Below are positions 32,126 through 39,370 of a stretch of 41,540 bases of DNA, piece after piece. Position 1 is the stretch's first letter. Every line of letters begins with the position of its first letter. Origin of the DNA: Microbispora triticiradicis. GTDB taxonomy: Bacteria > Actinomycetota > Actinomycetes > Streptosporangiales > Streptosporangiaceae. Where the stretch lies: NCBI GenBank assembly GCA_003260025.2, contig QFZU02000016.1, positions 1 through 41,540 of the forward strand. The letters are read 5' to 3'. Below the pieces are notes generated by a model. The model did not search any database. It saw only the letters and a list, made by a program, of their open reading frames with translations, and had not been told where the DNA came from. Both the position numbers and the translations under genes were made by a program.

Positions 32126-33072
32126 GTGAGTCCGCTCCTCTGACGATCGACCAGCCCGGGCAGGCGGCGTCCGCGACGCCGCCTGCACCGGGCAGGTCCC
32201 GCCGCCTGAGCGACCGCTGGCTCGCCGGGGCCTTCATCTCCCCCGCGTTGCTGCTGTTGCTCGCAATGTCGGTGTTCCCATTGCTGTGGGCGTTGTACCT
32301 GTCTTTCACCGACTACTCGGCCACCCGCGGGGGGCCCGCCCATTTCGTCTGGTTCGAGAACTACACCGCCATCCTGACGTCGGCGCAGGTCCACCTGAGG
32401 GCCTTCACGACGTTGATCTACGTGGTCGGCGCGGTCGCCCTGCAGACCACGCTCGGTTTCACCATCGCCTACCTGATCTCACGGCGCACGCACGGGCGGG
32501 GACTGCTGACCACTCTGTTCCTGGTTCCGATGATGCTGTCACCGGTCGTGGTCGGGCTGTTCTGGCGATTCATGCTCGACGCGCAGTTCGGCGTGATCAA
32601 CAGCATGCTCGGCTCGCTCGGCCTGGGGCAGGTGGAGTGGCTCACCCAGCAGGGAACGGCACTGCTTTCCCTGATCGTGGTCGACACCTGGCAATGGACG
32701 CCGTTCATCATGCTCATCGCACTTGCGGGCCTTACCGCGGTCCCCAAGTACCTGTACGAGGCCGCCTCGATCGACCGGGCGTCCGAGTGGTTCCGGTTCC
32801 GCACCATCACTCTTCCGCTGGTGTGGCCGCTGCTCCTCATCGCCGTCTTGTTCAGGGCCATCGAAGCCTTCCGGCTGTTCGACCTCGTCTACATCCTCAC
32901 CAGCGGAGGTCCGGGGGTTTCCACCGAGACGTTGTCGTTCCACGTCTACAAGGTCGCGTTCCTGGGCTTCAACACCGGAACCGCCTCGGCGTACGGGATC
33001 CTCATGGTCCTCATCGTCCTCGTCCTCACGCAGCTTTACCTGCGCTACTTGAACAAGCTCAAGGAGGACTGA
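32122..33072 (+). CDS. ABC importer permease 1 (MalF/UgpA type)
   Basis: A 316-residue protein with six membrane segments and a short cytoplasmic N-terminus. First helix ALLLLLAMSVFPLLWALYLSF. The EAA loop YLYEAASIDRASEWFRFRTITLPLVWPLL contacts the ATPase. GTG at 32122 overlaps the SBP stop; its own TGA shares a base with the next ATG. It pairs with the next permease to form the membrane channel. Confidence 0.92.
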   Translation: MSESAPLTIDQPGQAASATPPAPGRSRRLSDRWLAGAFISPALLLLLAMSVFPLLWALYLSFTDYSATRGGPAHFVWFENYTAILTSAQVHLRAFTTLIYVVGAVALQTTLGFTIAYLISRRTHGRGLLTTLFLVPMMLSPVVVGLFWRFMLDAQFGVINSMLGSLGLGQVEWLTQQGTALLSLIVVDTWQWTPFIMLIALAGLTAVPKYLYEAASIDRASEWFRFRTITLPLVWPLLLIAVLFRAIEAFRLFDLVYILTSGGPGVSTETLSFHVYKVAFLGFNTGTASAYGILMVLIVLVLTQLYLRYLNKLKED

Positions 33073-33983
33073 TGGCCGTCTCCGTTGACGAGGCCGTGTC
33101 CGCCGGTCCTGGCCGGGATCACACGCCCCCCACGCGGCGCCGTAGCGGCCGGGGCCGCGCCGTGCTGGAGGTCGCGCTGCTGACCGTGCTGGCCGTCGTG
33201 ATGCTCTTTCCGGTGCTGTGGATGATCGAGACGTCCATCAAGGAGAACCGGGACGTCTACGCCATCCCGGCCAAGTTCTTCGACTTCAAGGTCACACTGG
33301 ACCATTTCAAGGACGTGTTCGCCGGCTCCGGCGGCGGTCGCTCGGCCTTGTCCGTCTCGTTCCTCAACTCCGTCGTGGTCGCCGGGGTCTCCACGGCGCT
33401 GGCCACCGTGCTGGGGGTCCCGGCGGCCTGGGCCTACTCACGCTTCTCCGTGAAGGCCAAGAAGGACCAACTGTTCTTCATCCTGTCCACCCGCTTCATG
33501 CCGCCCGTGGTGGTCGTGATCCCGATCTTCCTCATGTACCGCCAGCTCGGGCTCATCGACAACAAGCTCGGCCTGATCCTCATCTACACCGCGTTCAACG
33601 TCCCGTTCACGATCTGGATGATGAAGGGGTTCGTCGACGAGGTGCCCGCAGAGTACGAGGATGCCGCCATGCTCGACGGCTACACCCGCCTGCAGGCGTT
33701 CTGGAAATTCACCCTTCCCCTGCTCCTGCCCGGCATCGCCGCGACGGCGGTCTTCGCCCTCATCTTCTCGTGGAACGAGTTCGTGTTCGCCATCTTCCTC
33801 ACCTCCAGCGACAGCGTGCGGACGGCCCCACCCGCCATCGCCGGCCTCATCGGTGGAACCACTGTGGACTGGGGTCTCGTGGCCGCCGCCTCCGTGGTCT
33901 TCGCCCTACCGGTGCTCGTGTTCGCCTACCTGGTGCGCAAGCACCTCGTCGCCGGTGTGACGCTCGGGGCGGTGCGACGCTGA
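33072..33983 (+). CDS. ABC importer permease 2 (MalG/UgpE type)
   Basis: A 303-residue protein with six membrane segments. Starts MAVSVDEAVSAG, first helix VALLTVLAVVMLFPVLWMI, EAA loop EYEDAAMLDGYTRLQAFWKFTLPLLLPG. Start and stop each share one base with the neighbours (TGATG), so expression is tightly coupled. Confidence 0.92.
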   Translation: MAVSVDEAVSAGPGRDHTPPTRRRSGRGRAVLEVALLTVLAVVMLFPVLWMIETSIKENRDVYAIPAKFFDFKVTLDHFKDVFAGSGGGRSALSVSFLNSVVVAGVSTALATVLGVPAAWAYSRFSVKAKKDQLFFILSTRFMPPVVVVIPIFLMYRQLGLIDNKLGLILIYTAFNVPFTIWMMKGFVDEVPAEYEDAAMLDGYTRLQAFWKFTLPLLLPGIAATAVFALIFSWNEFVFAIFLTSSDSVRTAPPAIAGLIGGTTVDWGLVAAASVVFALPVLVFAYLVRKHLVAGVTLGAVRR

Positions 33984-35050
33984 TGGCGGGCATCGAGGTG
34001 ACCACCCTGCACAAGCGCTACCCGGACGGGACGGTCGCGGTAGAGCACGTGGACCTGTCCATCGGCGACGGCGAGCTGTTCGTGATGCTCGGCCCTTCGG
34101 GTTGCGGCAAGACGACCACGCTGCGGGCCATAGCCGGCCTGGAGAGGCAGACGTCGGGCGACATCCGCATCGGCGACACGCTGGTCAACGACCTGCCGCC
34201 CGCCGAGCGCGACATCGCCATGGTGTTCCAGTTCTACGCTCTCTACCCGCATCTGAGAACCCGCGACAACCTGGCGTTCCCACTTCGGGCCGAGGGACTG
34301 CCCAAGGCGGAGGTGCAGGAGCGGGTCGACGAGGCCGCCCGGCTGATGCGGCTCGGTCCGCTCCTGGACCGGCGACCACACCGGCTGTCCGGCGGGGAGC
34401 AGCAGCGCGTCGCGCTTGCTCGCGCCCTGGTGCGACGACCGCGCGCGTTCCTCATGGACGAACCCCTCACCAATCTGGACGCGGAGCTGAGGGCGGACAT
34501 GCGCACGGAGATCAAGCACCTGCAGGGGGAACTGGGGACGACGATGGTCTACGTCACCCACGACCAGGTCGAGGCGATGTCGCTCGGTCACAGAATCGCC
34601 ATCCTCAACAAGGGCCGCGTCGAGCAGATCGGCACGCCGCTGGAGGTCTACGACCGTCCGGCGAGTCTCTTCTGCGCCGCGTTCATCGGCTCCCCGCCGA
34701 TGAACCTGATCGAGGTGGAGGTGGCCGACGGGAAGCTGCGCAGTCAGGGCGGACTGGTCCTCACGCCACCGCCAGGCCTGCCGCGCGACCGTCGCCTGGT
34801 GGCAGGCGTCCGTCCGGAGGCGCTGGAAGTCACAGAACCAGGGGCGGAAGGTTCGGTCCCGGCCCGCGTGGTCTCGGCGGAGTGGCTGGGCGACGAAATC
34901 ATCTACGTGGTCGACCACGGCGGCCAGCGCGACGTACGAGTTCGGATGGCACCGACTGTCCGTTTCGCTGCTGACGCACCGGTCGGGCTGCGGCACACCG
35001 GCGGGCCCCCGCCGGTCTACGACGTGGACACGGAAGAGCTGGTGGCCTGA
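33983..35050 (+). CDS. ABC importer ATPase 1 (canonical MalK/UgpC type)
   Basis: A 355-residue ATPase with complete motifs: Walker A GPSGCGKTTT, Q-loop MVFQFYALYPHL, signature LSGGEQQRVALARALV, Walker B RAFLMDEPLTNLD, switch His in VYVTHDQVEAMSL. A C-terminal OB-fold regulatory domain (about 235-355) ends in PPPVYDVDTEELVA. The second ATPase starts at its last base, so the pair is made together and probably forms a heterodimer. Confidence 0.93.
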   Translation: MAGIEVTTLHKRYPDGTVAVEHVDLSIGDGELFVMLGPSGCGKTTTLRAIAGLERQTSGDIRIGDTLVNDLPPAERDIAMVFQFYALYPHLRTRDNLAFPLRAEGLPKAEVQERVDEAARLMRLGPLLDRRPHRLSGGEQQRVALARALVRRPRAFLMDEPLTNLDAELRADMRTEIKHLQGELGTTMVYVTHDQVEAMSLGHRIAILNKGRVEQIGTPLEVYDRPASLFCAAFIGSPPMNLIEVEVADGKLRSQGGLVLTPPPGLPRDRRLVAGVRPEALEVTEPGAEGSVPARVVSAEWLGDEIIYVVDHGGQRDVRVRMAPTVRFAADAPVGLRHTGGPPPVYDVDTEELVA

Positions 35051-36126
35051 TGGGAACCGTGGCAGTACACGGGCTGCGCAAGTCCTTCGGCAAAGTCCAG
35101 GCCCTGGACGGGGTGACGCTGGACGTGCCGGACGGCTCGTTCTTCGTCGTGCTGGGGCCCTCCGGGGCAGGCAAGACGACGACCCTGCGAGCGATCGCCG
35201 GCCTTGAGAAGCTTGACGCCGGGTCGGTGCACCTGGACGGGCGGGACGCGACCGGTGACACCCCGGCCGCACGCGACCTGGCCATGGTCTTCCAGAGCTA
35301 CGCCCTCTACCCGCGACGCACGGCGTACGAGAACATCGCTTCGCCGCTGCGGGCCCGCCGTTGTTCTTCGAGCGAGATCGCCGCTGCCGTCGAGCAGATG
35401 TCGAGCCTGCTGCACATCGAACGTCTGCTGCAGCGTCGTCCCGCGCAGATGTCGGGCGGTGAGATGCAGCGCGTCGCCCTGGCCCGGGCGCTGGTCCGTC
35501 GCCCGCGCGCGTTTCTCATGGACGAGCCGCTGACGAACCTCGACCTCAAGCTCCGCGTCGAGATGCGCACCGAGCTCACCCGCATCCACCGGAGCCTCGG
35601 CGGAACCTTCGTCTACGTGACCAACGACCAGGTCGAGGCCCTGTCCATGGCCGACCAGGTCGCGGTCCTCAAGGAGGGGAAGGTGCAACAGGTCGGAACG
35701 CCGACCGAGGTGTACGAGCGCCCGGCCAACCAGTGGGTCGCAGGCTTCGTCGGGAGCCCGTCGATCAGTCTGCTCGCCTGCCACGCCGAGGGAGATCGTC
35801 TGGTCGGGGCGGAAGGCTGGACGCTGCCGCGGCCCCGCTGGACCACGGCTGAGGACCGTCGTCCGCTGCTGCTGGGCCTGCGGGCGGAGGACCTGTCAGT
35901 CGAGCGGCGTGGGGACGCGTCGTTGCCGGGTGAGCTCTACGGCCTTGAGCCGCTCGGTGACCGAACGGTGGTCGACGTCCAGGTGGGGACGGAGATGCTC
36001 AAGGTCAAGGCACGACCCACCTTCACCGCCACGCCGGGCGAGCGGCTGCATGTCACGGTCGACCTGGACCGTGCGCACCTGTTCGACGCGGGCACCGGGC
36101 TGGCGCTGTCCGAGACCGGGAGGTAA
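35050..36126 (+). CDS. ABC importer ATPase 2 with Asn at the switch-His position
   Basis: A 358-residue MalK-type ATPase. Walker A GPSGAGKTTT, Q-loop MVFQSYALYPRR, signature MSGGEMQRVALARALV and Walker B RAFLMDEPLTNLD are intact. The switch region reads YVTNDQVEAL: AAC at 35623-35625 encodes Asn at residue 192, where MalK has its essential His192. C-terminal OB-fold domain present. Paired with a canonical ATPase, this may be the degenerate half of a heterodimer with one competent site. The stop codon lies in a 15-bp tandem duplication. Confidence 0.92.
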   Translation: MGTVAVHGLRKSFGKVQALDGVTLDVPDGSFFVVLGPSGAGKTTTLRAIAGLEKLDAGSVHLDGRDATGDTPAARDLAMVFQSYALYPRRTAYENIASPLRARRCSSSEIAAAVEQMSSLLHIERLLQRRPAQMSGGEMQRVALARALVRRPRAFLMDEPLTNLDLKLRVEMRTELTRIHRSLGGTFVYVTNDQVEALSMADQVAVLKEGKVQQVGTPTEVYERPANQWVAGFVGSPSISLLACHAEGDRLVGAEGWTLPRPRWTTAEDRRPLLLGLRAEDLSVERRGDASLPGELYGLEPLGDRTVVDVQVGTEMLKVKARPTFTATPGERLHVTVDLDRAHLFDAGTGLALSETGR

Positions 36127-36145
36127 CCGCCCGGGAGGTAACAGC
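36116..36145 (+). repeat. 15-bp tandem duplication across a stop codon
   Basis: CCGGGAGGTAACCGC (36116-36130) is followed by CCGGGAGGTAACAGC (36131-36145), 14 of 15 identical. The first copy holds the TAA of ATPase 2, and each copy contains a GGGAGG that could serve as a ribosome site. It probably marked the start of the gene now reduced to the FAD-oxidase remnant. Confidence 0.6.
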
Positions 36146-36183
36146 ACAGGGCGGCGACGTCACCGTGCGCCCGCACGTGGCGA

Positions 36184-36342
36184 TCGAGCCTCGGCCGGAC
36201 CGTCACCGGTGAGCACGGCCTGACGACGCTGAAGCGGCCATGGCCCGAGAAGGCGATCGGTGGCGCGGAGCGTCGCCCTGCAGCCATGGCCAGGGCCACG
36301 TTCGACCCGCCCGGCAACCCCGGCCCCGACGAGGTCGTGTGA
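36184..36342 (+). pseudogene. FAD-linked oxidase (GlcD/D-2-hydroxyglutarate dehydrogenase type), C-terminal remnant
   Basis: The frame reads LGRTVTGEHGLTTLKRPW, then PEKAIGGAERRPAAMARATFDPPGNPGPDEVV and TGA at 36340. This is the end of the FAD-oxidase C domain (GGTVTGEHGIG-x-LK-x-PWL...A-x-FDP-x-G-x-LNPGKV) with the catalytic-site TGEHG intact and later residues drifted. Nothing before 36184 resembles the family, and TAA at 36139 closes the frame. So some 400 residues were deleted between ATPase 2 and this point. It shows that the operon once carried a D-2-hydroxyacid oxidase. Confidence 0.7.
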
Positions 36343-36418
36343 CCCGTTCGTTCACGCGCGTGGCGCGATCGCCCAGGTCACACCGGACATCACCAAGAAC
36401 ATCACAGGAGGCGACGCA

Positions 36419-37879
36419 ATGAGTGACCCGATGGACGTCCTGGCCCCCGAGCACCGGCGGCTCCGGATCGGCGACGCCTGGCGCGACGCCGCCGGTGGAG
36501 CCACCTTTGCCGTCGAGGACCCGGCCACCGGCAAGACCATCGCCGAGGTGGCGGACGCCGACGTCGTCGACGGGCTCGCCGCTCTGGACGCGGCGAGCAA
36601 GGCGATGGCGCAGTGGGCGGCGACGCCGCCGCGAAAACGGTCAGAGTTGTTGACGGCGACGTACCGGGCACTGACCGAGCGATCCGAGGAGGTCGCCCGG
36701 CTGATAACGCTCGAAATGGGCAAGCCTCTCGCCGAGGCTCGGGCAGAGGTGGCCTACGGCGCCGAGTTCTTCCGTTGGTTCGCCGAGGAGGCGGTGCGCG
36801 TCGAGGGGCGCTACAACACCGCTCCCAATGGTGGATATCGCATCCTCACCGTGCCGAAGCCGGTCGGACCGTGCGTCTTCGTGACGCCCTGGAACTTTCC
36901 GCTGGCGATGGGCGCCCGCAAGATCGCTCCTGCGCTGGCGGCGGGCTGCACGACGATCACCAAGCCGGCTGCCCAGACGCCACTCACCATGCTGTTCCTG
37001 GCCCGCATCATGGAGGAGGTCGGCGTTCCCCCGGGCGTCGTCAACGTCGTGACGACCAAGCGTTCCGGCAAGGTGGTCTCAGCACTGCTGGCCGACCGCC
37101 GGACCCGCAAGCTTTCGTTCACCGGGTCGACCGAGGTCGGGCGCGTGCTGCTACGACAGGCGGCGGACAACGTGCTGCGCACCTCCATGGAACTGGGCGG
37201 CAACGCGGCCTTGATCGTGTGTGCCGACGCCGACCTGGACGTCGCGGTCGACGGTGCCATGGTGGCCAAGATGCGCAACATCGGGGAGTCCTGCATCGCG
37301 GCCAACCGAATCTACGTCGAGGAGCCGGTGCGCGAGGAGTTCACGGCGCGCTTCGCCCAGCGGATGGGCGCGCTCTCGGTGGGCCATGGTCTCGACGACG
37401 GCGTGGACGTCGGGGCGTTGATCGACGACGCCTCGGTCGCCAAGATCGACGAGCTTGTCGCCGACGCGGTCGATCGCGGCGCCCGTGTCCTGCTGGGCGG
37501 CGAGCGTCCGGATGGGCCGGGCCACTTCTACCCGCCCACGGTCCTCGTCGACGTGCCCGAAGACGCGCGGATACTGGAGGAGGAGATCTTCGGCCCGGTG
37601 GCGCCGATCATCTCGTTCACGTCCGACGCCGAGGTGATCGCGAAGGCCAACGACACCGAGCACGGCCTGGTCGGATACGTCTTCACCCGAGACCTCCAGC
37701 GGGCGCTCCGGTTCACCGAGGGGCTGGAGACGGGGATGGTCGGCATCAACCGTGGTCTCATCTCGGACCCGTCAGCTCCGTTCGGAGGCGTGAAGCAGTC
37801 GGGGATCGGCAAGGAGGGGTCGCACGAGGGCATCCTCGAGTACCTCGACGTCACCTACGCGGCGATCGACCTACCGTGA
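36419..37879 (+). CDS. Aldehyde dehydrogenase, succinate-semialdehyde dehydrogenase-like
   Basis: A 486-residue NAD(P)-dependent ALDH. Cofactor and active-site motifs: VFVTPWNFPLAMGARKIAPALAAGCTTITKPA, SFTGSTEVGR, catalytic Glu in MELGGNAALIV near 257, catalytic Cys in GESCIAANRIYVE near 291, EEEIFGPVAP, and PFGGVKQSGIGKEGS near the end. The GabD-type features (ITKPA, SCIAANR) fit succinate-semialdehyde or related small aldehydes. AGGAGG precedes the ATG. It follows the importer on the same strand and precedes the Fe-ADH, which would supply its aldehyde. Confidence 0.93.
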   Translation: MSDPMDVLAPEHRRLRIGDAWRDAAGGATFAVEDPATGKTIAEVADADVVDGLAALDAASKAMAQWAATPPRKRSELLTATYRALTERSEEVARLITLEMGKPLAEARAEVAYGAEFFRWFAEEAVRVEGRYNTAPNGGYRILTVPKPVGPCVFVTPWNFPLAMGARKIAPALAAGCTTITKPAAQTPLTMLFLARIMEEVGVPPGVVNVVTTKRSGKVVSALLADRRTRKLSFTGSTEVGRVLLRQAADNVLRTSMELGGNAALIVCADADLDVAVDGAMVAKMRNIGESCIAANRIYVEEPVREEFTARFAQRMGALSVGHGLDDGVDVGALIDDASVAKIDELVADAVDRGARVLLGGERPDGPGHFYPPTVLVDVPEDARILEEEIFGPVAPIISFTSDAEVIAKANDTEHGLVGYVFTRDLQRALRFTEGLETGMVGINRGLISDPSAPFGGVKQSGIGKEGSHEGILEYLDVTYAAIDLP

Positions 37880-38017
37880 CCGGCCCCGTCCGAGCCCGGG
37901 AGCCCGGCGCGCGCCCGCGCCACCCGGCAGCCAACCTTGCCGACGCCGTCCCGGTCTCGCAGGTGACCTGGACGTCCGCCCAGCAGATCACCGCCGACGT
38001 TCCAGAGAGGCACCGAC

Positions 38018-39253
38018 ATGCTTGAGACCGTCCGCGGACCACGCCAGCTGATAGTGGGCGAAGGGGTCGCGCAGAACATCCCACGAGTGGTGGCCGAGTG
38101 TGGCTCGCGGGTCCTCATCGTGACCGACCGGGTTCTTCTGGGGCAGCCGGGCGTGGCCGAGATCGTGGCCGCCGTGCGGGAGAAGGTCGCGGTCGTCGGG
38201 GTGTTCGCCGACGCGACTCCGGACGTGCCACTCACCGACGTCGACCTGGGCGTCTCGGCCGCCGCGGAGGTGGACGCCGACGTGATCCTCGCCATCGGGG
38301 GTGGCACGGTGATCGACCTCGCCAAAATCGTCGGCGTCATCCGGCGCCACGGTGGGACGCCGCGCGACTTCTACGGCGAGTCGAAGGTGCCGGGGCCGAC
38401 GATTCCTCTCGTCGCGGTCCCGACGACGTCAGGCACCGGCTCCGAGCTCACGCCCGTCTCGGTGTTGACCGACCCGGACCGCGAGCTGAAGGTGGGGGTC
38501 TCCAGCGTCCACATCGTGCCCGACTTCGCCATCGTCGACCCCGAGCTCACCTACACCTGCCCTGCGACCGTCACCGCCCACTCCGGCATCGACGCGTTCT
38601 GTCACGCGGTGGAGAGCTACACCGCGCGCCCCCGGCCCCACGGACCGCGCGACCCGGTGGAGCAGGTCTTCCTCGGCCGCAACCCGATCACCGATCACTA
38701 CGCGCTCCTGGCCGCGGAGCGGATCGCCCGCAGCTTGCCCCGTGCCGTCAAAGACGGAGGCGACAAGGACGCGCGCGCGGACATGTCCTATGCGTCCATG
38801 CTGGCCGGGATCGCGTTCTCCCACGCGGGCAACGCGGCTCCGCACGCCCTCCAGTACCCCATCGGCGCGGCCACCCACACGCCGCACGGCCTGGGCGTCG
38901 GACTGCTGCTGCCCTACGCGCTGGACGCGGCCAGGGATGCCATCAGCGACCGGTTGGCCGTCCTCGCCAGGGTGTGCGGGCTCGACGTGACCGACGCCTC
39001 GGATGCCGAGGCCGCAGACCTGTTCCTCACCTGGCTCCACGGGCTCCTTGCCGACATCGGCATCCCTGCCACCCTGGCGGACATCGGCGTGGCACGCGCC
39101 GACCTCCCGCGCTTCGCGGAGATGGCCACCGGCGTCACCCGCCTGATCCAGAACCATCCAGGCCCGACCGACACCGCCAGCCTGACCGCGATCCTCGAAG
39201 CGGCCTGGACCGGGGACCGGACCCGACGCGTCCTGACTCCGGAGCAGAGATAA
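38018..39253 (+). CDS. Iron-containing alcohol dehydrogenase, hydroxyacid-oxoacid transhydrogenase-like
   Basis: A 411-residue group III ADH. Nucleotide part: ILAIGGGTVIDLAKIVGV, VPTTSGTGSELT. Metal ligands: Asp and His in HSGIDAFCHAVESY, His in AAPHALQYPI and THTPHGLGVG. After AVESYT it carries the longer loop FLGRNPITDHYALLAAERI and AVKDGGDKDARADMSYAS, FSHAGNAAPHALQYPI, which recall mitochondrial-type hydroxyacid-oxoacid transhydrogenase (4-hydroxybutyrate + 2-oxoglutarate to succinate semialdehyde + D-2-hydroxyglutarate). Other group III roles (maleylacetate reductase, lactaldehyde reductase) remain possible. AGAGAGG precedes the ATG. Last gene of the module. Confidence 0.9.
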   Translation: MLETVRGPRQLIVGEGVAQNIPRVVAECGSRVLIVTDRVLLGQPGVAEIVAAVREKVAVVGVFADATPDVPLTDVDLGVSAAAEVDADVILAIGGGTVIDLAKIVGVIRRHGGTPRDFYGESKVPGPTIPLVAVPTTSGTGSELTPVSVLTDPDRELKVGVSSVHIVPDFAIVDPELTYTCPATVTAHSGIDAFCHAVESYTARPRPHGPRDPVEQVFLGRNPITDHYALLAAERIARSLPRAVKDGGDKDARADMSYASMLAGIAFSHAGNAAPHALQYPIGAATHTPHGLGVGLLLPYALDAARDAISDRLAVLARVCGLDVTDASDAEAADLFLTWLHGLLADIGIPATLADIGVARADLPRFAEMATGVTRLIQNHPGPTDTASLTAILEAAWTGDRTRRVLTPEQR

Positions 39254-39286
39254 GGGGGAGCCGGCGCCGACGACCGCCGTGGAGGA

Positions 39287-39310
39287 GCGCGGCCCGGCCT
39301 CGGGCCGCGC
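39287..39310. terminator. Hairpin between convergent genes
   Basis: GCGCGGCCCG (39287-39296), loop GCCT, CGGGCCGCGC (39301-39310): a perfect 10-bp GC stem without a T-run. Placed 33 bases after the Fe-ADH stop and 60 before the radical SAM stop, it could end both transcripts. Confidence 0.75.
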
Positions 39311-39370
39311 CGAGGCAAGGGCAGGGGCGGACGGGGACGAACCGGCGGCGGCGCGCGGAGTGACGCGTGC

